Of a stretch of 64,000 nt of DNA, positions 23,606 to 35,575 are shown piece after piece. Numbering within the stretch: position 1 is the first letter of the stretch; each line of letters starts with the position of its first letter. Under the pieces are notes generated by a model that was given only the letters and a program-made list of their open reading frames with translations, did not search any database and was not told where the DNA came from. This DNA is from Auanema rhodensis (Eukaryota > Nematoda > Chromadorea > Rhabditida > Rhabditidae). The translations under genes were made by a program, and so were the position numbers. Location of the stretch: the NCBI GenBank assembly GCA_964057225.1, contig OZ059900.1:23947638-24011637 (forward strand), in the 5' to 3' direction.

Positions 23606-24289
23606 ATGAACAAAAATCGATTTAATCAATATTAGCCATAAGGGGCGTGCCCTCAGAATATGCTAACTTCCTTAATTTTCTAACCCCTGTTTTTTTGTCG
23701 TGAAAGTGGAACTAGACGTTGTACGAACAATTTTGAGCTAGGTTTCATTGACATTGCATGAGTTTGAACACATGAAATCGTAAGTCAAAACCTTGTTTAC
23801 AGCGAAATTTCCAAAAACTGGTTTTCCAGCATAATAAAATATTTCTCATGGGAAATACTGTGTTTTTGTTTTTTTCTAGTGTTCAGCATGTAAAATGCTT
23901 AATTTTAGTATGTAACACGCTGAAATTCGTTGCATTTGACGACTCATATGAACAAAAATCGATTTAATCAATATTAGCCATAAGGGGCGTGCCCTCAGAA
24001 TATGCTAATTTCCTTAATTTTCTAACCCCTGTTTTTTTGTCGTTAAAGTGGAACTAGACGTTGTACGAACAATTTTGAGCTAGGTTTCATTGACATTGCA
24101 TGAGTTTGAACACATGAAATCGTAAGTCAAAACCTTGTTTACAGCGAAATTTCCAAAAACTGGTTTTCCAGCATAATAAAATATTTCTCATGGGAAATAC
24201 TGTGTTTTTGTATTTTTCTAGTGTTCAGCATGTAAAATGCTTCATTTTAGTATGTAACACGCTGAAATTCGTTGCATTTGACGACTCAT
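21554..24289. repeat. Eight-monomer segment, copy 1 (M64-M71)
   Basis: Types in order: M64 p32T/p136A/p166T/p271T; M65 consensus; M66 p240T/p246A; M67 p16A/p120A/p134A/p157A/p302G; M68 consensus; M69 p111G/p181G; M70 (23606) p62C/p265T/p296A; M71 (23948) p97T. The same eight follow in order at 27026-29761, 5,472 bp away. The first six also occur at M38-M43, so this module is present three times within 18 kb. Confidence 0.9.
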
Positions 24290-24973
24290 ATGAACAAAAA
24301 TCGATTTAATCATTATTAGCCATAAGGGGCGTGCCCTCAGAATATGCTAATTTCCTTAATTTTCTAACCCCTGTTTTTTTGTCGTGAAAGTGGAACTAGA
24401 CGTTGTACGAACAATTTTGAGCTAGGTTTCATTGACATTGCATGAGTTTGAACACATGAAATCGTAAGTCAAAACCTTGTTTACAGCGAAATTTCCAAAA
24501 ACTGGTTTTCCAGCATAATAAAATATTTCTCATGGGAAATACTGTGTTTTTGTATTTTTCTAGTGTTCAGCATGTAAAATGTTTCATTTTAGTATGTAAC
24601 ACGCTGAAATTCGTTGCATTTGACGACTCATATGAACAAAAATCGATTTAATCAATATTAGCCATAAGGGGCGTGCCCTCAGAATATGCTAATTTCCTTA
24701 ATTTTCTAACCCCTGTTTTTTTGTCGTGAAAGTGGAACTAGACGTTGTACGAACAATTTTGAGCTAGGTTTCATTGACATTGCATGAGTTTGAACACATG
24801 AAATCGTAAGTGAAAACCTTGTTTACAGCGAAATTTCCAAAAACTGGTTTTCCAGCATAATAAAATATTTCTCATGGGAAATACTGTGTTTTTGTATTTT
24901 TCTAGTGTTCAGCATGTAAAATGCTTCATTTTAGTATGTAACACGCTGAAATTCGTTGCATTTGACGACTCAT

Positions 24974-25315
24974 ATGAACAAAAATCGATTTAATCAATAT
25001 TAGCTATAAGGGGCGTGCCCTCAGAATATGCTAACTTCCTTAATTTTCTAACCCCTGTTTTTTTGTCGTGAAAGTGGAACTAGACGTTGTACGAACAATT
25101 TTGAGCTAAGTTTCATTGACATTGCATGAGTTTGAACACATGAAATCGTAAGTCAAAACCTTGTTTACAGCGAAATTTCCAAAAACTGGTTTTCCAGCAT
25201 AATAAAATATTTCTCATGGGAAATACTGTGTTTTTGTTTTTTTCTAGTGTTCAGCATGTAAAATGCTTAATTTTAGTATGTAACACGCTGAAATTCGTTG
25301 CATTTGACGACTCAT
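24974..25315. repeat. M74, mosaic monomer
   Basis: It carries p32T and p136A, otherwise paired in the M14/M38/M64 types, together with p62C, p265T and p296A, the set of M46, M70 and M86. The p62C marker lies between p32T and p136A, so a single exchange cannot explain the pattern. A gene-conversion patch or two exchanges are needed. Confidence 0.8.
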
Positions 25316-26341
25316 ATGAACAAAAATCGATTTAATCAATATTAGCCATAAGGGGCGTGCCCTCAGAATATGCTAATTTCCTTAATTTTCTAACCCCTGT
25401 TTTTTTGTCGTTAAAGTGGAACTAGACGTTGTACGAACAATTTTGAGCTAGGTTTCATTGACATTGCATGAGTTTGAACACATGAAATCGTAAGTCAAAA
25501 CCTTGTTTACAGCGAAATTTCCAAAAACTGGTTTTCCAGCATAATAAAATATTTCTCATGGGAAATACTGTGTTTTTGTATTTTTCTAGTGTTCAGCATG
25601 TAAAATGCTTCATTTTAGTATGTAACACGCTGAAATTCGTTGCATTTGACGACTCATATGAACAAAAATCGATTTAATCATTATTAGCCATAAGGGGCGT
25701 GCCCTCAGAATATGCTAATTTCCTTAATTTTCTAACCCCTGTTTTTTTGTCGTGAAAGTGGAACTAGACGTTGTACGAACAATTTTGAGCTAGGTTTCAT
25801 TGACATTGCATGAGTTTGAACACATGAAATCGTAAGTCAAAACCTTGTTTACAGCGAAATTTCCAAAAACTGGTTTTCCAGCATAATAAAATATTTCTCA
25901 TGGGAAATACTGTGTTTTTGTATTTTTCTAGTGTTCAGCATGTAAAATGCTTCATTTTAGTATGTAACACGCTGAAATTCGTTGCATTTGACGACTCATA
26001 TGAACAAAAATCGATTTAATCAATATTAGCCATAAGGGGCGTGCCCTCAGAATATGCTAATTTCCTTAATTTTCTAACCCCTGTTTTTTTGTCGTGAAAG
26101 TGGAACTAGACGTTGTACGAACAATTTTGAGCTAGGTTTCATTGACATTGCATGAGTTTGAACACATGAAATCGTAAGTCAAAACCTTGTTTACAGCGAA
26201 ATTTCCAAAAACTGGTTTTCCAGCATAATAAAATATTTTTCATGAGAAATACTGTGTTTTTGTATTTTTCTAGTGTTCAGCATGTAAAATGCTTCATTTT
26301 AGTATGTAACACGCTGAAATTCGTTGCATTTGACGACTCAT

Positions 26342-26683
26342 ATGAACAAAAATCGAATTAATCAATATTAACCATAAGGGGCGTGCCCTCAGAATATGCT
26401 AATTTCCTTAATTTTCTAACCCCTGTTTTTTTGTCGTGAAAGTGGAACTAGACGTTGTACGAACAATTTTGAGCTAGGTTTCATTGACATTGCATGAGTT
26501 TGAACACATGAAATCGTAAGTCAAAACCTTGTTTACAGCGAAATTTCCAAAAACTGGTTTTCCAGCATAATAAAATATTTCTCATGGGAAATACTGTGTT
26601 TTTGTATTTTTCTAGTGTTCAGCATGTAAAATGTTTCATTTTAGTATGTAACACGCTGAAATTCGTTGCATTTGACGACTCAT
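26342..26683. repeat. M78, chimeric monomer
   Basis: The left end has p16A as in M67 and M83, but p120A, p134A, p157A and p302G of that type are all absent. The right end has p293T as in M61 and M72. It also has a private p30 G to A. The monomer before it (M77) is an M66 type and the one after (M79, consensus) leads to M80, an M64 type. The parents therefore look like M66-M67 joined to M61-M64, with the switch between p16 and p120. Confidence 0.8.
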
Positions 26684-27025
26684 ATGAACAAAAATCGATT
26701 TAATCAATATTAGCCATAAGGGGCGTGCCCTCAGAATATGCTAATTTCCTTAATTTTCTAACCCCTGTTTTTTTGTCGTGAAAGTGGAACTAGACGTTGT
26801 ACGAACAATTTTGAGCTAGGTTTCATTGACATTGCATGAGTTTGAACACATGAAATCGTAAGTCAAAACCTTGTTTACAGCGAAATTTCCAAAAACTGGT
26901 TTTCCAGCATAATAAAATATTTCTCATGGGAAATACTGTGTTTTTGTATTTTTCTAGTGTTCAGCATGTAAAATGCTTCATTTTAGTATGTAACACGCTG
27001 AAATTCGTTGCATTTGACGACTCAT

Positions 27026-29761
27026 ATGAACAAAAATCGATTTAATCAATATTAGCTATAAGGGGCGTGCCCTCAGAATATGCTAATTTCCTTAATTTTC
27101 TAACCCCTGTTTTTTTGTCGTGAAAGTGGAACTAGACGTTGTACGAACAATTTTGAGCTAAGTTTCATTGACATTGCATGAGTTTGAACATATGAAATCG
27201 TAAGTCAAAACCTTGTTTACAGCGAAATTTCCAAAAACTGGTTTTCCAGCATAATAAAATATTTCTCATGGGAAATACTGTGTTTTTGTATTTTTTTAGT
27301 GTTCAGCATGTAAAATGCTTCATTTTAGTATGTAACACGCTGAAATTCGTTGCATTTGACGACTCATATGAACAAAAATCGATTTAATCAATATTAGCCA
27401 TAAGGGGCGTGCCCTCAGAATATGCTAATTTCCTTAATTTTCTAACCCCTGTTTTTTTGTCGTGAAAGTGGAACTAGACGTTGTACGAACAATTTTGAGC
27501 TAGGTTTCATTGACATTGCATGAGTTTGAACACATGAAATCGTAAGTCAAAACCTTGTTTACAGCGAAATTTCCAAAAACTGGTTTTCCAGCATAATAAA
27601 ATATTTCTCATGGGAAATACTGTGTTTTTGTATTTTTCTAGTGTTCAGCATGTAAAATGCTTCATTTTAGTATGTAACACGCTGAAATTCGTTGCATTTG
27701 ACGACTCATATGAACAAAAATCGATTTAATCAATATTAGCCATAAGGGGCGTGCCCTCAGAATATGCTAATTTCCTTAATTTTCTAACCCCTGTTTTTTT
27801 GTCGTGAAAGTGGAACTAGACGTTGTACGAACAATTTTGAGCTAGGTTTCATTGACATTGCATGAGTTTGAACACATGAAATCGTAAGTCAAAACCTTGT
27901 TTACAGCGAAATTTCCAAAAACTGGTTTTCCAGCATAATAAAATATTTTTCATGAGAAATACTGTGTTTTTGTATTTTTCTAGTGTTCAGCATGTAAAAT
28001 GCTTCATTTTAGTATGTAACACGCTGAAATTCGTTGCATTTGACGACTCATATGAACAAAAATCGAATTAATCAATATTAGCCATAAGGGGCGTGCCCTC
28101 AGAATATGCTAATTTCCTTAATTTTCTAACCCCTGTTTTTTTGTCGTGAAAGTGGAACTAGACGTTGTACAAACAATTTTGAGCAAGGTTTCATTGACAT
28201 TGCATGAATTTGAACACATGAAATCGTAAGTCAAAACCTTGTTTACAGCGAAATTTCCAAAATCTGGTTTTCCAGCATAATAAAATATTTCTCATGGGAA
28301 ATACTGTGTTTTTGTATTTTTCTAGTGTTCAGCATGTAAAATGCTTCATTTTGGTATGTAACACGCTGAAATTCGTTGCATTTGACGACTCATATGAACA
28401 AAAATCGATTTAATCAATATTAGCCATAAGGGGCGTGCCCTCAGAATATGCTAATTTCCTTAATTTTCTAACCCCTGTTTTTTTGTCGTGAAAGTGGAAC
28501 TAGACGTTGTACGAACAATTTTGAGCTAGGTTTCATTGACATTGCATGAGTTTGAACACATGAAATCGTAAGTCAAAACCTTGTTTACAGCGAAATTTCC
28601 AAAAACTGGTTTTCCAGCATAATAAAATATTTCTCATGGGAAATACTGTGTTTTTGTATTTTTCTAGTGTTCAGCATGTAAAATGCTTCATTTTAGTATG
28701 TAACACGCTGAAATTCGTTGCATTTGACGACTCATATGAACAAAAATCGATTTAATCAATATTAGCCATAAGGGGCGTGCCCTCAGAATATGCTAATTTC
28801 CTTAATTTTCTAACCCCTGTTTTTTTGTCGTGAAAGTGGAACTAGGCGTTGTACGAACAATTTTGAGCTAGGTTTCATTGACATTGCATGAGTTTGAACA
28901 CATGAAATCGTAAGTGAAAACCTTGTTTACAGCGAAATTTCCAAAAACTGGTTTTCCAGCATAATAAAATATTTCTCATGGGAAATACTGTGTTTTTGTA
29001 TTTTTCTAGTGTTCAGCATGTAAAATGCTTCATTTTAGTATGTAACACGCTGAAATTCGTTGCATTTGACGACTCATATGAACAAAAATCGATTTAATCA
29101 ATATTAGCCATAAGGGGCGTGCCCTCAGAATATGCTAACTTCCTTAATTTTCTAACCCCTGTTTTTTTGTCGTGAAAGTGGAACTAGACGTTGTACGAAC
29201 AATTTTGAGCTAGGTTTCATTGACATTGCATGAGTTTGAACACATGAAATCGTAAGTCAAAACCTTGTTTACAGCGAAATTTCCAAAAACTGGTTTTCCA
29301 GCATAATAAAATATTTCTCATGGGAAATACTGTGTTTTTGTTTTTTTCTAGTGTTCAGCATGTAAAATGCTTAATTTTAGTATGTAACACGCTGAAATTC
29401 GTTGCATTTGACGACTCATATGAACAAAAATCGATTTAATCAATATTAGCCATAAGGGGCGTGCCCTCAGAATATGCTAATTTCCTTAATTTTCTAACCC
29501 CTGTTTTTTTGTCGTTAAAGTGGAACTAGACGTTGTACGAACAATTTTGAGCTAGGTTTCATTGACATTGCATGAGTTTGAACACATGAAATCGTAAGTC
29601 AAAACCTTGTTTACAGCGAAATTTCCAAAAACTGGTTTTCCAGCATAATAAAATATTTCTCATGGGAAATACTGTGTTTTTGTATTTTTCTAGTGTTCAG
29701 CATGTAAAATGCTTCATTTTAGTATGTAACACGCTGAAATTCGTTGCATTTGACGACTCAT
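27026..29761. repeat. Eight-monomer segment, copy 2 (M80-M87)
   Basis: Starts: 27026, 27368, 27710, 28052, 28394, 28736, 29078, 29420. Marker types repeat M64-M71 one for one over 2,736 bp. Differences seen: M64 has a private p214A, and M83 has p212T where M67 does not. Confidence 0.9.
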
Positions 29762-31471
29762 ATGAACAAAAATCGATTTAATCAATATTAGCCATAAGGG
29801 GCGTGCCCTCAGAATATGCTAATTTCCTTAATTTTCTAACCCCTGTTTTTTTGTCGTGAAAGTGGAACTATTCGTTGTACGAACAAATTTGAGCTAGGTT
29901 TCATTGACATTGCATGAGTTTGAACACATGAAATCGTAAGTCAAAACCTTGTTTACAGCGAAATTTCCAAAAACTGGTTTTCCAGCATAATAAAATATTT
30001 CTCATGGGAAATACTGTGTTTTTGTTTTTTTCTAGTGTTCAGCATGTAAAATGCTTCATTTTAGTATGTAACACGCTGAAATTCGTTGCATTTGACGACT
30101 CATATGAACAAAAATCGATTTAATCAATATTAGCCATAAGGGGCGTGCCCTCAGAATATGCTAATTTCCTTAATTTTCTAACCCCTGTTTTTTTGTCGTG
30201 AAAGTGGAACTAGACGTTGTACAAACAATTTTGAGCTAGGTTTCATTGACATTGCATGAGTTTGAACACATGAAATCGTAAGTCAAAACCTTGTTTACAG
30301 CGAAATTTCCAAAAACTGGTTTTCCAGCATAATAAAATATTTCTCATGGGAAATACTGTGTTTTTGTTTTTTTCTAGTGTTCAGCATGTAAAATGCTTAA
30401 TTTTAGTATGTAACACGCTGAAATTCGTTGCATTTGACGACTCATATGAACAAAAATCGATTTAATCAATATTAGCCATAAGGGGCGTGCCCTCAGAATA
30501 TGCTAATTTCCTTAATTTTCTAACCCCTGTTTTTTTGTCGTGAAAGTGGAACTAGACGTTGTACGAACAATTTTGAGCTAGGTTTCATTGACATTGCATG
30601 AGTTTGAACACATGAAATCGTAAGTCAAAACCTTGTTTACAGCGAAATTTCCAAAAACTGGTTTTCCAGCATAATAAAATATTTCTCATGGGAAATACTG
30701 TGTTTTTGTATTTTTCTAGTGTTCAGCATGTAAAATGCTTCATTTTAGTATGTAACACGCTGAAATTCGTTGCATTTGACGACTCATATGAACAAAAATC
30801 GATTTAATCAATATTAGCCATAAGGGGCGTGCCCTCAGAATATGCTAATTTCCTTAATTTTCTAACCCCTGTTTTTTTGTCGTGAAAGTGGAACTAGACG
30901 TTGTACAAACAATTTTGAGCTAGGTTTCATTGACATTGCATGAGTTTGAACACATGAAATCGTAAGTCAAAACCTTGTTTACAGCGAAATTTCCAAAAAC
31001 TGGTTTTCCAGCATAATAAAATATTTCTCATGGGAAATACTGTGTTTTTGTTTTTTTCTAGTGTTCAGCATGTAAAATGCTTAATTTTAGTATGTAACAC
31101 GCTGAAATTCGTTGCATTTGACGACTCATATGAACAAAAATCGATTTAATCAATATTAGCCATAAGGGGCGTGCCCTCAGAATATGCTAATTTCCTTAAT
31201 TTTCTAACCCCTGTTTTTTTGTCGTGAAAGTGGAACTAGACGTTGTACGAACAATTTTGAGCTAGGTTTCATTGACATTGCATGAGTTTGAACACATGAA
31301 ATCGTAAGTCAAAACCTTGTTTACAGCGAAATTTCCAAAAACTGGTTTTCCAGCATAATAAAATATTTCTCATGGGAAATACTGTGTTTTTGTATTTTTC
31401 TAGTGTTCAGCATGTAAAATGCTTCATTTTAGTATGTAACACGCTGAAATTCGTTGCATTTGACGACTCAT
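29762..31471. repeat. Satellite segment M88-M92 with a duplicated dimer
   Basis: M88 (29762) has p110T, p111T, p126A, p265T, a new type that recurs at M95 and M101. M89 (30104) has p120A, p265T, p296A and M90 (30446) is consensus. M91 (30788) and M92 (31130) repeat this pair, a 684-bp dimer duplicated in tandem. Confidence 0.85.
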
Positions 31472-33523
31472 ATGAACAAAAATCGATTTAATCAATATTA
31501 GCCATAAGGGGCGTGCCCTCAGAATATGCTAATTTCCTTAATTTTCTAACCCCTGTTTTTTTGTCGTGAAAGTGGAACTATACGTTGTACGAACAATTTT
31601 GAGCTAGGTTTCATTGACATTGCATGAGTTTGAACACATGAAATCGTAAGTCAAAACCTTGTTTACAGCGAAATTTCCAAAAACTGGTTTTCCAGCATAA
31701 TAAAATATTTTTCATGAGAAATACTGTGTTTTTGTATTTTTCTAGTGTTCAGCATGTAAAATGCTTCATTTTAGTATGTAACACGCTGAAATTCGTTGCA
31801 TTTGACGACTCATATGAACAAAAATCGATTTAATCAATATTAGCCATAAGGGGCGTGCCCTCAGAATATGCTAATTTCCTTAATTTTCTAACCCCTGTTT
31901 TTTTGTCGTGAAAGTGGAACTAGACGTTGTACAAACAATTTTGAGCTAGGTTTCATTGACATTGCATGAGTTTGAACACATGAAATCGTAAGTCAAAACC
32001 TTGTTTACAGCGAAATTTCCAAAAACTGGTTTTCCAGCATAATAAAATATTTCTCATGGGAAATACTGTGTTTTTGTATTTTTCTAGTGTTCAGCATGTA
32101 AAATGCTTCATTTTAGTATGTAACACGCTGAAATTCGTTGCATTTGACGACTCATATGAACAAAAATCGATTTAATCAATATTAGCCATAAGGGGCGTGC
32201 CCTCAGAATATGCTAATTTCCTTAATTTTCTAACCCCTGTTTTTTTGTCGTGAAAGTGGAACTATTCGTTGTACGAACAAATTTGAGCTAGGTTTCATTG
32301 ACATTGCATGAGTTTGAACACATGAAATCGTAAGTCAAAACCTTGTTTACAGCGAAATTTCCAAAAACTGGTTTTCCAGCATAATAAAATATTTCTCATG
32401 GGAAATACTGTGTTTTTGTTTTTTTCTAGTGTTCAGCATGTAAAATGCTTCATTTTAGTATGTAACACGCTGAAATTCGTTGCATTTGACGACTCATATG
32501 AACAAAAATCGATTTAATCAATATTAGCCATAAGGGGCGTGCCCTCAGAATATACTAATTTCCTTAATTTTCTAACCCCTGTTTTTTTGTCGTGAAAGTG
32601 GAACTAGACGTTGTACGAACAATTTTGAGCTAGGTTTCATTGACATTGCATGAGTTTGAACACATGAAATCGTAAGTCAAAACCTTGTTTACAGCGAAAT
32701 TTCCAAAAACTGGTTTTCCAGCATAATAAAATATTTCTCATGGGAAATACTGTGTTTTTGTATTTTTCTAGTGTTCAGCATGTAAAATGCTTCATTTTAG
32801 TATGTAACACGCTGAAATTCGTTGCATTTGACGACTCATATGAACCAAAATCGATTTAATCAATATTAGCCATAAGGGGCGTGCCCTCAGAATATTCTAA
32901 TTTCCTTAATTTTCTAACCCTTGTTTTTTTGTCGTGAAAGTGGAACTAGACGTTGTACGAACAATTTTGAGCTAGGTTTCATTGACATTGCATGAGTTTG
33001 AACACATGAAATCGTAAGTCAAAACCTTGTTTACAGCGAAATTTCCAAAAACTGGTTTTCCAGCATAATAAAATATTTTTCATGAGAAATACTGTGTTTT
33101 TGTATTTTTCTAGTGTTCAGCATGTAAAATGGTTCATTTTAGTATGTAACACGCTAAAATTCGTTGCATTTGACGACTCATATGAACAAAAATCGATTTA
33201 ATCAATATTAGCCATAAGGGGCGTGCCCTCAGAATATGCTAATTTCCTTAATTTTCTAACCCCTGTTTTTTTGTCGTGAAAGTGGAACTAGACGTTGTAC
33301 GAACAATTTTGAGCTAGGTTTCATTGACATTGCATGAGTTTGAACACATGAAATCGTAAGTCAAAACCTTGTTTACAGCGAAATTTCCAAAAACTGGTTT
33401 TCCAGCATAATAAAATATTTCTCATGGGAAATACTGTGTTTTTGTATTTTTCTAGTGTTCAGCATGTAAAATGCTTCATTTTAGTATGTAACACGCTGAA
33501 ATTCGTTGCATTTGACGACTCAT
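31472..33523. repeat. Six-monomer higher-order unit, copy 1 (M93-M98)
   Basis: Order: M93 (31472) p110T/p240T/p246A; M94 (31814) p120A; M95 (32156) p110T/p111T/p126A/p265T; M96 (32498) p57A; M97 (32840) p7C/p57T/p82T/p240T/p246A/p293G/p317A; M98 (33182) consensus. The unit is exactly 2,052 bp and is followed at once by a second copy. M97 is one of the most diverged monomers in the window and a good tag for the unit. Confidence 0.92.
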
Positions 33524-35575
33524 ATGAACAAAAATCGATTTAATCAATATTAGCCATAAGGGGCGTGCCCTCAGAATATGCTAATTTCCTTAATTTTCTA
33601 ACCCCTGTTTTTTTGTCGTGAAAGTGGAACTATACGTTGTACGAACAATTTTGAGCTAGGTTTCATTGACATTGCATGAGTTTGAACACATGAAATCGTA
33701 AGTCAAAACCTTGTTTACAGCGAAATTTCCAAAAACTGGTTTTCCAGCATAATAAAATATTTTTCATGAGAAATACTGTGTTTTTGTATTTTTCTAGTGT
33801 TCAGCATGTAAAATGCTTCATTTTAGTATGTAACACGCTGAAATTCGTTGCATTTGACGACTCATATGAACAAAAATCGATTTAATCAATATTAGCCATA
33901 AGGGGCGTGCCCTCAGAATATGCTAATTTCCTTAATTTTCTAACCCCTGTTTTTTTGTCGTGAAAGTGGAACTAGACGTTGTACAAACAATTTTGAGCTA
34001 GGTTTCATTGACATTGCATGAGTTTGAACACATGAAATCGTAAGTCAAAACCTTGTTTACAGCGAAATTTCCAAAAACTGGTTTTCCAGCATAATAAAAT
34101 ATTTCTCATGGGAAATACTGTGTTTTTGTATTTTTCTAGTGTTCAGCATGTAAAATGCTTCATTTTAGTATGTAACACGCTGAAATTCGTTGCATTTGAC
34201 GACTCATATGAACAAAAATCGATTTAATCAATATTAGCCATAAGGGGCGTGCCCTCAGAATATGCTAATTTCCTTAATTTTCTAACCCCTGTTTTTTTGT
34301 CGTGAAAGTGGAACTATTCGTTGTACGAACAAATTTGAGCTAGGTTTCATTGACATTGCATGAGTTTGAACACATGAAATCGTAAGTCAAAACCTTGTTT
34401 ACAGCGAAATTTCCAAAAACTGGTTTTCCAGCATAATAAAATATTTCTCATGGGAAATACTGTGTTTTTGTTTTTTTCTAGTGTTCAGCATGTAAAATGC
34501 TTCATTTTAGTATGTAACACGCTGAAATTCGTTGCATTTGACGACTCATATGAACAAAAATCGATTTAATCAATATTAGCCATAAGGGGCGTGCCCTCAG
34601 AATATACTAATTTCCTTAATTTTCTAACCCCTGTTTTTTTGTCGTGAAAGTGGAACTAGACGTTGTACGAACAATTTTGAGCTAGGTTTCATCGACATTG
34701 CATGAGTTTGAACACATGAAATCGTAAGTCAAAACCTTGTTTACAGCGAAATTTCCAAAAACTGGTTTTCCAGCATAATAAAATATTTCTCATGGGAAAT
34801 ACTGTGTTTTTGTATTTTTCTAGTGTTCAGCATGTAAAATGCTTCATTTTAGTATGTAACACGCTGAAATTCGTTGCATTTGACGACTCATATGAACCAA
34901 AATCGATTTAATCAATATTAGCCATAAGGGGCGTGCCCTCAGAATATTCTAATTTCCTTAATTTTCTAACCCTTGTTTTTTTGTCGTGAAAGTGGAACTA
35001 GACGTTGTACGAACAATTTTGAGCTAGGTTTCATTGACATTGCATGAGTTTGAACACATGAAATCGTAAGTCAAAACCTTGTTTACAGCGAAATTTCCAA
35101 AAACTGGTTTTCCAGCATAATAAAATATTTTTCATGAGAAATACTGTGTTTTTGTATTTTTCTAGTGTTCAGCATGTAAAATGGTTCATTTTAGTATGTA
35201 ACACGCTAAAATTCGTTGCATTTGACGACTCATATGAACAAAAATCGATTTAATCAATATTAGCCATAAGGGGCGTGCCCTCAGAATATGCTAATTTCCT
35301 TAATTTTCTAACCCCTGTTTTTTTGTCGTGAAAGTGGAACTAGACGTTGTACGAACAATTTTGAGCTAGGTTTCATTGACATTGCATGAGTTTGAACACA
35401 TGAAATCGTAAGTCAAAACCTTGTTTACAGCGAAATTTCCAAAAACTGGTTTTCCAGCATAATAAAATATTTCTCATGGGAAATACTGTGTTTTTGTATT
35501 TTTCTAGTGTTCAGCATGTAAAATGCTTCATTTTAGTATGTAACACGCTGAAATTCGTTGCATTTGACGACTCAT
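33524..35575. repeat. Six-monomer higher-order unit, copy 2 (M99-M104)
   Basis: Starts: 33524, 33866, 34208, 34550, 34892, 35234. All six marker types repeat those of M93-M98. The single difference I noticed is p144 T to C in M102. This near-identity marks a very recent tandem duplication of 2,052 bp. Confidence 0.92.

Larger units (their letters stand above)
24290..27025. repeat. Rearranged segment M72-M79 between duplicate modules
   Basis: Starts: 24290 (p24T, p293T), 24632 (p181G), 24974 (chimera), 25316 (p97T), 25658 (p24T), 26000 (p240T, p246A), 26342 (chimera), 26684 (consensus). M72-M73 resemble M51-M52. The two chimeric monomers suggest that this stretch was assembled by recombination between out-of-register copies rather than by simple duplication. 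Confidence 0.85.
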
